Assembly: GCF_036898095.1 (NCBI RefSeq)
Contig: NC_090729.1
Span: forward strand, 78,571,296 to 78,635,295
Reading direction: 5' to 3'
Source of the DNA: Palaemon carinicauda
Lineage: Eukaryota > Arthropoda > Malacostraca > Decapoda > Palaemonidae
DNA length: 64,000 nucleotides
This document shows positions 31,985 to 42,888 of this stretch, piece by piece (positions within the stretch are counted from its first letter, which is position 1; each line of letters starts with the position of its first letter). The translations under genes were made by a program, and so were the position numbers. The notes beneath the pieces are model-generated. The model saw only the letters and a program-made list of their open reading frames with translations. It was not told the origin of the DNA and ran no database searches.

Positions 31985-32126
31985 CTAAGCCTTCAGCTAC
32001 TGCAGGATGAGAAGAGGCAGAGGTATTAGGAGATACCGCATTGGATACCTCCGGCACCACAACATCAACAATAGACAGAGGATCAACCTCCGCCAAAGTA
32101 GGCGATTGCTTGACAGCGGCATCCAA
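31985..32126 (-). pseudogene. gag fragment of DIRS C beyond the D insertion
   Basis: It continues the C gag acidic segment: the minus strand reads a decayed DPLSIVDVVVPE-type segment matching A at 5640-5770. It ends at about 32126 where sequence jumps to a mid-gag region. The junction marks either a deletion within C or a boundary with fragment I. Confidence 0.75.
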
Positions 32127-34733
32127 TCAAGAGAAACCTCTCGGTCACTGCATCTCAATGCTTCAACATCGCGTTTGCCCACAAGTTCGAAACTTGGTGA
32201 GCCGGAGATCGATGGTGCTCGTGCCTGAGAGGAGGAAAGTTCCATGGCCTTCCTGGTGCTCTCCTTGGACAAGTCCTCGGATCGCAACAGGATGCCCAGA
32301 GATCCAAGCTAGACGACCGGCAACAAAGTGGCCTGCACGGCAAGCTTTGCCGCCTTCTCCTGGCACAAGATCTCCGAAGCCGAGAATGTCACCTGCCGGG
32401 CGGAAAGTTTCTCGAGAGAAATTTACCTGGCAAGCCCTTCCACGGAATGGTGGCGAGGCAGAGCTAAACTAGGCACCCCAATAACCTCGAAGTACCTCCT
32501 CTGCTGACGGCTGACAGACGCAGAGTCAGCGACTCCCGCTGGCGGGAAGGGGATCAGGTGATCCTGAAGAGTAGAGATGATGGGGCCTGCCTGAAAAGAA
32601 GGAGAAGAATGTTGCCCAGACCTCTCTGAAGATTCTTCCTGCTCCTGCACGTGCGCTGCTCTGCGTTTACGGAGTGGAGATCGTGACGACGATGATCTGG
32701 AAGTACGCGCTCCAGAAGACTCGCCAGGTTGCCCGTGTTGCGAAACCCGACAGGAATCACGGTCGAAATCGCGCTGGCGCTTGCGCGATGATAAAATCGT
32801 TGGTTCGCGTGTGGGCGCGCAGGTGAAAGTGAGCATGGGCGCGCAGGTCAGGGTGAGCTCGGGTGTAAGGGTGAGTGCTGGCGGCCGGGAGACCGATGGC
32901 ACATAGGCGAGCGATGGCGCGTTGGCGAGCGATGGCGCGTTTTGGCGAGCGATGGCTCATTGGCGAGCGATGGCTCGTTGGTGGGCGACGGCTCGTTGGC
33001 GGGCGATGGCGCGTTGGCGGGCGATGGCGCATTGGCGAACGATGGCGCGTAGCCACCGATCGCGTACAGCAGAGTTAACGCGTGGGCGCGTAGGAGACCT
33101 ACGGCGATCTGAAGCGTGGGCGCGTTGGTGCGTTGAAAAACGCTTGCGCGCAGGCGAAGAATCGCGCGGGCGCTTAGGAGATCGCTGGCGCGCAGGAGAT
33201 CATTGGCGCGCCGTTGCGCGGCCAGAAGATATCAGCAAGAGTGCAGAACCAGATGTTGAGGTTGCGCGCAAGGGCGAACGCTCGTGGGCGGGCACAGGAG
33301 ACTTCACGTGGGCGCGGGCGCGCAGACTCGATCAAGTCTTGAAGTGCGCACCGGTGATGGTGCGCAGGCGATGGCTTGCGCGTGGGCGAGCTCTGAAGGA
33401 GCGCAGGTGATCGTCGGCGAGGAGGCGAAGGAATAATCTCCTTGCCTGCGCCCAGATCCGGAGATAGTGTGCGCGAGGGCGAACGTTGGCGCGCATGGCG
33501 CACATCAGGAAAGGGCGTGCAAATGTGCACTGGCGAGCAGGCGATCGTGGGCGTTTGGCGAAGGAACAATCTCCTTGCCTGCGCCCAGATCCGAAGATCG
33601 TGGGCTCATGGGCAAACGTTGGCGCGCATTGCGCACATCAGGAAAGGGCTCGCAGATGTGCGCTGGCGAGTAGGCGATCGTGGGCGTTCAGGAGACCGTT
33701 GGCGTGCATGCGCGTAGCAGGAACATGGCGCACAGAAGGTCTCAGAAGCGCAAATGTGCGCTGGCGAGCTAAAGGGTGCTGGCGCACAGAAGGTCTACAG
33801 CGAGACTCAGCTACAGGAGATCGCTGGAGAGTTGATTCAGCAGAAGTCTGGTCCACAGCAGGAGAGAGATTGCGCACTACTGCGCGCAGGAGAATGTGGT
33901 TGCAGAGGTAAAACCTGGTACTTAAGGGACTTACTCACATTGAGAGCTACTGTAAGCCCTTTGCCCCGAAGGGACCGGTGCCCATTGGAACAGGGTGCGT
34001 TGGCGCCCACTGCGCATCTGCGTCCAGGAACGGAGATGGAAGACAAGGTCTGGAAGGCGTCGGAGATCGCGAACGATCTGCCGATAGTTCAAGCGATGTA
34101 GCAGCAACGGACTGCTCTCGGCGAGGAGGACCCTCTACGGAGTGAAGATGAAGACGACCACGGACAGTAGCACCATCATCAGTCCTCCGAAGAGGAGTCT
34201 CTGTTAGTGAACTCCCCCGAGGGGGAGAAGCACTCGCAGGAGAGACCGTTGGACTCAGCTGCCCCCTCGAAGAATGTTCGGAGGGGGGAACTGAGCCTTC
34301 AGCAACATCAGCAACAACAACAGAATGGGGAGTCCTCCGAAGAGGAGTCTCTATGAGTGTCCTCTCTCTCGCCCCTAGAGCTTCTCAGCCCCTTGAGCGT
34401 AGCTGCAAGTGCGACCGCTCAGCCCCAAGAGCATGGTTACAAAAGCGGTCTCTCAGCACCAAGAGCATAACCGCCCGAGGAAGGGGAAAAAAACTCGAAC
34501 CTGGGAAGGGAACCTCCCTCGGAAGGGAAGTTACCCACCCATGGAGGCGAACCTCCTGAGCGTTCTAAGATGAACTAAGGAGCTGACAGTTGTCACGGGA
34601 GAACTTGTAGGAGAAGGGAACACGCCCATGACGAAGGCCTAGAGAGGAGGCAGCAACAGCAGACTCCTCAGGCCCAAACAGGACAGCTCTGCTTCGTTGG
34701 CACATTAGGCAAACGAAAAACTAGATGGTTAAC
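32127..34733 (-). mobile_element. DIRS gag fragment I (E/F-like), internally deleted
   Basis: Mid-gag sequence (32127-32505, similar to A 2860-3240) is joined directly to the pre-repeat gag region (32506 onward, similar to A 3945). The join removes the central-domain coding in between. A GC-rich repeat region follows (32760-33930), then the ETPLRR acidic segment (34160-34330). The 34330-34733 region matches the left part of E and F (41590-42200 and 50040-50490), not the Cys-module region of A, B and D. No RT, YR or ITR is present. It ends at about 34733 where LINE sequence starts. Confidence 0.75.
32880..33070 (-). repeat. Short tandem repeats in gag fragment I
   Basis: Units of about 18 bases, GATGGCGCGTTGGCGAGC and variants, read as RHRSPMRHRPPTRHRPP on the minus strand. 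The same unit, further amplified, occurs in E near 40200-40350. Confidence 0.75.
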
Positions 34734-35865
34734 ATACATCATACATATACCAAAGACACTTCCCCCAATTTTGGGGGGTAGCCGACATCAACAATGAAAC
34801 AAAACAAAAAGGGGACCTCTACTCTCTACGTTCCTCCAGCCTAACCAGGGACTCAGCCGAGTTCAGCTGGTACTGCTAGGGTGCCAGAGCCCAACCTCCC
34901 ACATTATCCACCACAGATGAAGCTTCATAATGCTGAATCCCCTACTGCTGCTACCTCCGCGGTCATCTAAGGCACCGGAGGAAGCAGCAGGGCCTACCGG
35001 AACTGCGTCACAATCGCTCGCCATTCTTTCCTATTTCTAGCACGCTCTCTTGCCTCTCACATCTATCCTCCTATCACCCAGAGCTTTCTTCACACCATCC
35101 ATCCACCCAAACCTTGGCCTTCCTCTTGTACTTCTCCCATCAACTCTTGCATTCATCACCTTCTTTAGCAGACAGCCATTTTCCATTCTCTCAACATGGC
35201 CAAACCACCTCAACACATTCATATCCGCTCTAGCTGCCAACTCATTTCTTACACCCATTCTCACTCTCACCACTTCGTTCCTAACCCTATCTACTCGAGA
35301 TACTCCAGCCATATTCCTTAGACACTTCATCTCAAACACATTCAATTTCTGTCTCTTCATCACTTTCATTCCCCACAACTCCGATCCATACATCACAGTT
35401 AGTACAATCACTTTCTCATATAGAACTCTCTTTACATTCATGCCCAACCCTCTATTTTTTACTACTCCCTTAACTGCCCCCAACACTTTGCAACCTTCAT
35501 TCACTCTCTGACGTACATCTGCTTCCACTCCACCATTTGCTGCAACAACAGACCCCAAGTACTTAAACTGATCCACCTCCTCAAGTAACTCTCCATTCAA
35601 CATGACATTCAACCTTGCACCACCTTCCCTTCTCGTACATCTCATAACCCTACTCTTACCCACATTAACTCTCAACTTCCTTCTCTCACACACCCTTCCA
35701 AATTCTGTCACTAGTCGGTCAAGCTTCTCTTCTGTGTCTGCTACCAGTACAGTATCATCCGCAAACAACAACTGATTTACCTCCCATTCATGATCATTCT
35801 CGCCTACCAGTTTTAATCCTCGTCCAGGCACTCGAGCATTCACCTCTCTCACCACTCCATCAACA
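34734..35865 (-). mobile_element. LINE (non-LTR retrotransposon) 3' fragment
   Basis: It contains the C-terminal half of a reverse transcriptase (35037-35865) followed on the minus strand by an untranslated region to about 34734. The upstream part is missing because DIRS E begins at 35866 within the frame. No poly-A tail or target-site duplication was identified. The clade cannot be decided by eye. Confidence 0.8.
35037..35865 (-). pseudogene. LINE reverse transcriptase, C-terminal part
   Basis: The open frame starts at the E junction and ends at a stop at 35037; no stop codon interrupts it. It shows the catalytic FADD box in VNQLLFADDTVLVADTEEKL, the following RKLRVNVGKSRVMR (LxVNxxKS motif), YLGSVVAANG, and the C-terminal LRWFGHVERM and STRGRPRFGWMDGV segments found at the end of many insect and crustacean LINE proteins. 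The endonuclease and the first RT blocks are missing, so this is a fragment, although the remaining frame is undamaged, suggesting a young copy. Confidence 0.85.
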
Positions 35866-36215
35866 TGACAAATTCGAAGATAATTTGTATTTTTCCTAAC
35901 ATTACAAACCTTAGCTATTTACATTGGGTTTACCTTTTAGCGTAGCTGAAATGGCGAGCCATTAGAATTTAACGAAGGTGTATTACCCCCGCGCTAGTTA
36001 GCAGGGGGGTAGGGGAGTGGTAGCTAGCTATCCCTCCCCTCCTCACACCCCGGTGAATGCTCCACTTTCACTTAGAGGTAGGACTTGTCTTGGGGGACAG
36101 GGCTGGCGGGCAAATATATGTAAATAGCTAAGGTTTGTATGGTTAGGAAAAATACAAATTATCTTCGAATTTGTCATTTGTTCCATAACCGAAATACAAA
36201 CCACGCTATTTACAT
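35866..36215 (-). repeat. Right ITR and ICR of DIRS E
   Basis: The right ITR is at 35866-36060. The ICR is at about 36118-36215, the complement of the right terminus (…TTATCTTCGAATTTGTCA) fused to TTTGTTCCATAACCGAAATA. Confidence 0.85.
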
Positions 36216-36680
36216 TGGGTGACTTACCCCTTAGGAAGGGTTAAAAGTCCCAAGCCATACTGGCTTCGGCTTTACCCGGGGACTCAGAATCCGAGTGAGT
36301 CGCACTCGAGAAAAGGAGTCCCTGCACCTCACAAGTTCCTTGCTCCGCAAGGAACCGTGTGGCCTACATAAGCTTGTGTGTGAAGGAAGAAGTGTGACCC
36401 GTCCTAGGAAGTTGACCTGGAGTTCCAGAAGGAACTCTGGGTTAGGACGTTCCCAATACCACCTCGTCAGGGTATGGGGGACGCGACAGTATTGACTCAA
36501 TACTCGGAACACAAGGAAGCATGGTTTACCTGCAAAGGTTCGAGGTCAGCTATGTAGAGACCAGGATGCTACTTCCCAGTAGAGGGGACGATGAAGAAAG
36601 AAGTAAGGGCCAGACATACTTCTTTCGTTCATGCAGACTAAAACCTGATAACAATGCCCTCAACCTTCTGCTACCTGTCC
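36216..36680. other. Subterminal untranslated stretch of DIRS E
   Basis: No gene is seen. It closely matches 43679-44130 of F and, more distantly, 7350-7815 of B. It includes the CCAGAAGGAACTCTGGGTTA block. Confidence 0.6.
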
Positions 36681-36689
36681 AAAAAGGAG

Positions 36690-38763
36690 CCTGAGGTTAG
36701 ACCAGCTGCTGTGTAGCCACCACAGAGCGATAGAAACGTATCGAAACTCCTGTGGCTCACGCCCTGCAGGAAGAGGGCTGCGAAGGTCATTAGACGCTTC
36801 CAGACTCCAGCTTGTAGCACCTGCGTCACAGAGTAGTATTACTCGAAGGCGAGGGACGTTGCGATGTATCCGACATCGTGCTGTAGGGCGACGTGACGGG
36901 GGAGGGTCTGGAGTCAGGTCGAGATGAATGTCCTTGAGTCCGAGCTGAAGAGGTATACTGGTGACTCTCCCCCATGTCCTTCTTGTGCTCCCAGACCGGC
37001 TGCACGTGAGGACAAACTGCAGCTGTTCCCAAAGCTAACCCCTCGATTCCTTTACTGACAAGAAGGAGAAGGTTTTGGGACATCAGATACAGAATGGTGA
37101 CTCGAAATCTTGAAGGAATTGGACCGAAGGGCCGGGACCCCAAGATTCTGAGTCTAGCCAACAACTCAGGAGCGAACCTGAATGTTGCCTTCCCCCATTC
37201 CTTAGAAAGGGCGGAGTTGTACGAGACCAAGAAGATTGCTTACACACTGGCCGCGGCCAGAGTGAGCAGGAGCCCCAAGACGGAATACGATCAGAGGCCT
37301 GACGTAAAGGGTCTTGAGAAGATCTCTTAAGGGACTAAAAAGTCCGAGCCATGTTCCATGTTGGAGGTCTAACTCCGACTAGGGCAGGGATGTTCGCAGC
37401 TTCGCATGAGCAAGGAAAGGTCCAGCGGGAAGGAAAAAGTTATTCCTTTAAGCCTGAAGGTCAGAGAAAGGCTGAGCGACAGGCTTCATTGCCGAGAGCG
37501 GAAAGGAGTTTCCTCCCGCCGAAAGGCATTAAGTTCATTATTGCTGGGGAAGAGGCCTCAAGGGAAGAGGTATATCTCCCACGACACCAACCACCGAAGA
37601 CTCTCCACTTCGCCTGGAAGACCCCTGCGGATGACTATCGCAGATGACGCGACCTCCGTCCCGCGACTGTAGCGGGTTGTCTCTTCTTGAGGAGGAGGCG
37701 TAGTGTCTCCAGGCATGAAGCCGAAGCGACGTCCCGGCTCGTGAAAGATGTTGCAGTGTGGTTGTTTGAGTAGCCTGTGCCGTGGGAGAAGCTTTCCCGG
37801 GAGTTCCATCAGGGGAAGCAGAGGGTCCGGAAACTGTTCTGCGTATATTCCCAGTGGAGCTCTCAGGGCCATTGAAAGGTTGACAGACAACCTGGTATTG
37901 TTGAGACCCATTCTCAACAGACAACAAAGGAGGGAAGACGCAGGCGTCAATGTTGTCCCACCATCACCGGAATGCATCTTGCCAGAGTCTCGGGGTCTGA
38001 GACGGGGGGAAGAACAGCGGAAGCTTGAGGTTCCAAGCTGTCGCGATCAGGTCCCCCAGACCAGGACTTGCTGGTTACTCAAGGCCAAAGACCCCAGGTA
38101 CACTCTCTCTACGAGGCTCTGCTCGGATAGTCGGAGAGAACATTCCTCTGACGGAATGAGCGAGCCGATGGTGGTATTGAGAGGATCTCGAATCATCTCA
38201 GTATCTCTACTGCAAGATGCGAAGGTATGAAAATGCATCCCTTGCTGGTTAGAACACGCCAGTACCATGAAGTCGTCGCGCACGGAGCGACTCGGCAGGA
38301 GCTGTAGGATCTGTAGAGGGGCCAGACTACGGCCCCTAAGCCTGCCTGAATGATGGAGAGGTATCCTTCAGGTCCTGACCATAGGCCTGGACCAGAACAT
38401 GCCCCCCCCCCCCCTTTTCTTTGACGAGTCCGAGAACAGCATAAAAAATGTGGGGAAAGGACGAGAATATCCACTACCATCAAGAGGTTCCATAGGTCAA
38501 CACCCATTGCAGGTCTAATCGTCCCGCTGGTCCCATAGGGGCCAGAAAGTCCGGTTAATCGTTGCTTTGAAACCACCGGAACTTTGGCCGCCCCACAGGG
38601 AACTTATCCTGAGGCAACCATTCGGAACTTTAGACGGGTCAATGAGGAAAGAGACCTAGGAAACGTTCCAAGGTAGGGCTGAAAGCTCTGCCCGACTGAA
38701 AACAGGTACTGCGATTCACCTCAGCCTTGCCACAGTCAACTGAAGGGAAGGCTCGGAGGAGGT
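36690..38763 (-). pseudogene. YR, methyltransferase-like and RNase H remnants of DIRS E
   Basis: Only scattered blocks are recognisable. They include the RPSPVTSPY and TLALRPSP-type YR tail, a degenerate core-binding region, and the LPGKLLPRHRLLKQPHCNIFHE stretch that matches PRELPPRHELLKQPHANIFHK of B. Near 38430 there is a remnant of the LFSDSSK-type RNase H start next to a G-run of about 14 (38402-38414). Many indels separate these, and catalytic residues of YR cannot be assembled in one frame. The copy is non-coding. Confidence 0.7.
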
Positions 38764-38882
38764 GGCAACAGAATCTGGCGTCCCCAGGCGGTCACCCATC
38801 CAAGTACCAACCAGACCCGACGTTGCTTAACCTCGCTGGAGGGACGAGAAGCGGGGTTTCCAACGTGGTAAGGCTGTTGACT
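38764..38882 (-). pseudogene. 5S rRNA-like segment inside DIRS E
   Basis: The minus strand reads a nearly full-length 5S rRNA-like sequence of about 118 bases. It starts GTCAACAGCCTTACCACGTT, continues CTTCTCGTCC, then GGTTAAGCAACGTCGGG (box A region), GGTACTTGGATGGGTGACC (intermediate element and box C region), CGCCTGGGGACGCC, and ends TTCTGTTGCC. These are the conserved landmarks of eukaryotic 5S rRNA in the right order and spacing. It sits where sister copies have the linker between RT and RNase H, flanked by GAAGGCTCGGAGGAGG and CAATATCATGGCTAGATA. It is a 5S-derived insertion, not a 5S cluster gene. Confidence 0.85.
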
Positions 38883-39502
38883 CAATATCATGGCTAGATA
38901 CTCCAGATGTTGGGGCCGAAGAAGAGAAGGCTCCTAGCAAACTACCATGAACCCCCACTCATGGTAAGGATCCTGAAGCTTGTCCCGGCGTTGAAGAAGG
39001 TCGAACCCGAGCCTACCTGAGTTGACCAGACCTCCAAAAGGCGAAGGAGGCGGCAGCCTGCTCCCGAGCGGCCATGAGAAAAGCTCCCCGGAAAAACCCT
39101 TCCAGGGAATGACGGGGAAGGGCTAACCCAGGTTCTGGAAAGAAGAATGTTGCTCAGACCTCCCTGAAGATTCTTCCTACTCTTGCATGTGCCATGCTCT
39201 GCGTTTACGGGGTGAGGCCGTGTTCTGGAAATACGCTCCAGAAGACTCGCCAGGCTGGCCATGCTGCGAAACCTCAACAGGAATCGCGGACGCAATCGCC
39301 TTGGCGCTCGCGCGATGGTAAATCAATGGTTTGCGCGTGGGCGAACGTGGAAGCGCCCATGCGCAGGCACGCAGGAACGCAAAAGGAGGTGCGCGAAGGA
39401 GCGCAGAAGGAGGGCGAGCGTGGTAGGAAGGGCGAGAGCTGGTGGTCGGCGAGCGATAACCCATAGGCGAGCAATGGATAATGCAAGAATTAGGCCGACG
39501 TT

Positions 39503-39982
39503 CGCGCGACGGAACACCGTCGGTCCGCGCGACGGGACACCGTCGGTCCGCGCGACGGGACACCGTCGGTCCGCGCGACGGGACACCGTCGGTCCGCGCG
39601 ACGGGACACCGTCGGTCCGCGCGACGGGACACCGTCGGTCCGCGCGACGGGACACCGTCGGTCCGCGCGACGGGACACCGTCGGTCCGCGCGACGGGACA
39701 CCGTCGGTCCGCGCGACGGGACACCGTCGGTCCGCGCGACGGGACACCGTCGGTCCGCGCGACGGGACACCGTCGGTCCGCGCGACGGGACACCGTCGGT
39801 CCGCGCGACGGGACACCGTCGGTCCGCGCGACGGGACAACGTCGGTCCGCGCGACGGGACACCGTCGGACCGCGCGACGGGACACCGTCGGTCCGCGCGA
39901 CGGGACACCGTCGGTCCGCGCGACGGAACACCGTCGGTCCGCGCGACGGAACACCGTCCGCCCGCGCGATGGAATACCGTTG
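39503..39982. repeat. 23-bp tandem array, about 20 copies, hairpin unit
   Basis: The period is exactly 23 (for example CGTCGGTCCG at 39541, 39564, 39587). The unit contains a perfect inverted repeat CGACGG-GACA-CCGTCG. Because 23 is not a multiple of 3 and the unit lacks stops, all three minus-strand frames and at least two plus frames read through the array. First and last units are diverged (ACGGAACACC, ATGGAATACC). Confidence 0.92.
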
Positions 39983-40179
39983 GTTTGCGCGCGGGCGAAT
40001 ATTGGAGAGCATGTGCGCGGTCGCGCATGAGCGTAGGTGTGCAGGCACGTGGGCGTACGGTCGCGCGGGCACGTGGACGCGCAGGTACGTGGGCGCGCGG
40101 GTGAGCGCAGGCGGTCAGGAGACCGATGACGAGTAGGCGGGCGATGGCGCGTTCTGGCGAACAATAGCCCGTAGGCGAG

Positions 40180-40350
40180 TGAAGGCTCGTTGGCAAGCGA
40201 TGGCACGTCGGCAAGCGATGGCGCGTCGGCAAGCGATGGCGCGTCGGCAAGCGATGGCGCGTCGGCAAGCGATGGCGCGTCGGCAAGCGATGGCGCGTCG
40301 GCAAGCGATGGCGCGTCGGCAAGCGATGGCGCGTCGGCAAGCGACGGCAC
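40180..40350. repeat. 18-bp tandem array, about 9 copies
   Basis: The unit is GATGGCGCGTCGGCAAGC, repeated with almost no change between 40198 and 40340. On the minus strand it reads RHRLPT in one frame and SLADAP in another. Related units lie in fragment I near 32900. Confidence 0.9.
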
Positions 40351-40949
40351 GTTAACAAAATGCTAGCGCGCAGGTGATGGTTAGCGTGCATTGCGCTAAC
40401 AGATGGCGCGCAGGTGATGGTTAGCGTGCATCGCGCTAACAGATGGCGCGCAGGTGCATCAGGAAGGTGAGCACTGAAGCAAGCTGTTAATCAGGCGATC
40501 CTAGACGGTTAGAAAAAACCGTTGGCGCCCATTGGTGCGTGGCAGAAAAGGGCTCGCAGATGTGCGCTGGCGATCGAAGAAAGCTGGCGCACAGAGGGAC
40601 AGAAGTAAAGGTGAGCGCTGGCGAGCAGGAGGAAGATCTACGGCAAGACTCAGCTACCGGAGATCATGGTCCACAGCAGGCGAACGCTAGATCGCTACTG
40701 ATGGTGTCCATGGGAACTGACATGCGTGGCAGATCGGTGGCGATCGTTGACGCATAGGAGATCGCTGACGAGCAGGCGAACGTTGACGCGTCTATGGTCG
40801 CTGGCGAGCAGAAGGCAAGGTGTGGAAGCCTGTGCGTAAAAGAAGAGTCCTTGTCCAAGACCTGAACCGAAGTTATAGATCGCGAGGGCGAACGAGGGCG
40901 CACAGGGCACGTAACAGGAACCAACAGGAACAGCAGAGATGATCATCAT

Positions 40950-41216
40950 GAGAGCGCTGACGAACAGGAGAGCGCTGGCGAACAGGAGAGCGCTGGCGAA
41001 CAGGAGAGCGCTAGCGATCAGGAAAGCGCTGATGAGCAGGAGAGCGCCTGTGCGCTAACACTGAGCAGGAGAGCGCCTGTGCGCTAACACTGAGCAGGAG
41101 AGCGCCTGTGCGCTAACACTGAGCAGGAGAGCGCCTGTGCGCTAACACTGAGCAGGAGAGCGCCTGTGCGCTAACACTGAGCAGGAGAGCGCCTGTGCGC
41201 TAACACTGAGCAGGAG
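40950..41216. repeat. Two adjoining arrays: 18-bp and 29-bp units
   Basis: About five 18-bp units GAGAGCGCTGGCGAACAG are followed by about six 29-bp units starting GAGCGCCTGTGCGCTAACAC at 41042, 41071 and 41100 and onward. The 29-bp unit shifts the reading frame with every copy. Confidence 0.88.
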
Positions 41217-41760
41217 AGAATACAGCAGAAGGGCGCGCAGGGGAACCCTGACACGCAAGGGAAGAACCCCCGTGGGAGGCAACCCTTTGCCCCGAAGGGA
41301 TCGTTATCCGTCGGGAGACTGATGTCCGTCGGAAGACCGATGTCCGTCGGAAGACCGTTGTCCGTCGGAAGACCGTTGTCTGTCGGGAAGACCGTTGCCC
41401 GTCGGAAGACGAGGTCAGACTGCTGTCCATCTGCACCAGGGGCGAAGATCAAGAAGAAGGAGTTGTAGGCTGCATACGGAGATTCAAAAAGGCGCCTCTT
41501 AGTACCCTTATAGGGAGAAGGGAGGCCCTTACGACGTAGCGGACGGTGAGCCTTACGGCGAAGGAGGCCAACAGCAACAACAGCAGAAGAGTCCTCCGAA
41601 GAGGAGTCTCTATGAGTGTACTCTCTCGCGAACGAAGGAGAAACACTTCGTAGAAGAGACGGGTCAGCCAGTGACCTAAAAGGAGCAATCCTCCGAAGAG
41701 GGGCTCCTGCAGTTGCCCAGCCCCTTGAGTATAACTGCAGGTGCGACCGCTCAGCACCAA

Positions 41761-42040
41761 GAGCATAGTCGCACGAAAAAAAGGCAAGAGAAGAACCCCC
41801 CAAAGGAGGAAAAACTCAAGCCTGGACAGGAAAAACTTCCCTTGGAAGGAAAGTTACCCACCCAAGGAGGCGAGCCTCCTGAGTGTTCTAAAATGAACTG
41901 GAGCATAGTCGCACGAAAAAAAGGCAAGAGAAGAACCCCCCAAAGGAGGAAATACTCAAGCCTGGACAGGAAAAACTTCCCTCGGAAGGAAAGTTACCCA
42001 CCCAAGGAGGCGAGCCTCCTGAGTGTTCCAAAATGAACTG
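41761..42040. repeat. Tandem duplication of 140 bp
   Basis: GAGCATAGTCGCACG occurs at 41761 and again at 41901. The 140-base copies are nearly identical (differences include AAAAACTC/AATACTC and TTGGAAGG/TCGGAAGG). F has only one copy (50210-50350), so the duplication is private to E. Confidence 0.9.
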
Positions 42041-42888
42041 GAGAGCTGTCAATCATCACGGGAGTACTTCCAGAAGAAGGAGACACGCCCCTGACGAAGA
42101 TCTATAAGGGAGGCAGCAACAGCCGAAACCCCAGGGCTCAACAAGACAGCTCACTCCGTTGTCACATTACAGAAACGAACTAGATCGGTAACTGTAAAAA
42201 ATAAAACAAAATCATTAGTTAACATTCATTCCCCCGGGAAGGCTCCAAAGAGGAATCCTGAGGGAAAGGAACACAAGAATTACACAACAGGCACGTGCCC
42301 TCACAACCACTTACACTCACGGAAAGAGAGCTGTAACCAATACAGAATTACAGTATAACAATTATAATTATGTAACTCTGTAATTATGTAATTAAGTAAT
42401 TTGAAAATGAATGAACACTAAAGAAAGAACGAAAACCCCGAAAGGAATCGTTCTACAAAGCTGAAGAATCAACAAATACAATTAGATTCATAAACTAATT
42501 GAGACAAAACGTACGGCGTAGCAACCCCCCCACACGGGAAGGAAGCTACAAAGGCGTGTAAGTAACGTAGTAAAAGGGTGAACGACCTCAAGAGAGAAAG
42601 AGAGAAAGACCGAAGTCAAACTCGATCGCGACCCATGAAATTACACCATGGTGGCCTAACTGCCGGGGGCTCCACGGAGATATCGTACACTACACACACA
42701 AGCACAAACTCTGAAAAGGAAACTTGATGATTTCTATACTCAAATATATACATAAACATGAGAAAATGTTTACATATATATTGAGTAAAAGAAAAGTAAG
42801 TGATTAAGTAAAGACAACATAAACAATGGCTGCCAAGCGAAGACAAAGACAGAGACGTCTGTCCATGTCCGAGCCAAAAGTGAAAGTG
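42041..42888. other. 5' untranslated region of DIRS E
   Basis: No gene is seen. It is A+T-rich with short TTATAATTATGTAATT repeats and a symmetric TTTACATATATATTGAGTAA / CTCAAATATATACATAAAC pair. It is homologous to 50460-51180 of F and unlike the Cys-module region of A, B and D. Confidence 0.55.

Larger units (their letters stand above)
15480..32126 (-). mobile_element. DIRS1-type retrotransposon C, interrupted and 5'-truncated
   Basis: C runs 15480-23991 and resumes at 31985-32126 after the insertion of D. It starts with TGACAAATTCGTAGATAATT. A Tigger-type element occupies 15559-17323 inside its right ITR. The gag is lost beyond 32126, where sequence from another copy (I) begins, so C has no left ITR or Cys module. 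It shares two TGA codons with B, and its RNase H has lost the first catalytic Asp. Confidence 0.85.
38883..41620 (-). pseudogene. RT remnant and gag region of DIRS E
   Basis: After the 5S segment a short RT remnant matches the linker downstream of YLDD in A (38890-39030). The RT body is then deleted, with the sequence passing to gag near 39050-39180. A long open minus frame (39177-40391) follows, but it is almost entirely repeat: the 23-bp and 18-bp arrays read as RADRRCPVARTDGVPSRGPT and PTRHRLPTRHRLP. The acidic ETPLRR segment appears near 41600. No Cys module follows. It is not considered a functional gene. Confidence 0.7.

Noticed and set aside
35050..35511. Plus-strand frame of 153 residues opposite the LINE RT
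   Set aside because: Antisense shadow of the FADD-containing reverse transcriptase.
38764..38882. Functional host 5S rRNA gene
   Set aside because: It is embedded at the same site of two DIRS copies, F has a 10-base deletion, and no tandem 5S cluster or T-run terminator context is visible.
39503..39982. CRISPR-like array
   Set aside because: Units are contiguous with no spacers, and the setting is a eukaryotic retroelement.
39261..40136. Long plus-strand frames over the 23-bp array
   Set aside because: They exist only because the repeat lacks stops in several frames; no start context, domain or conservation in sister copies.
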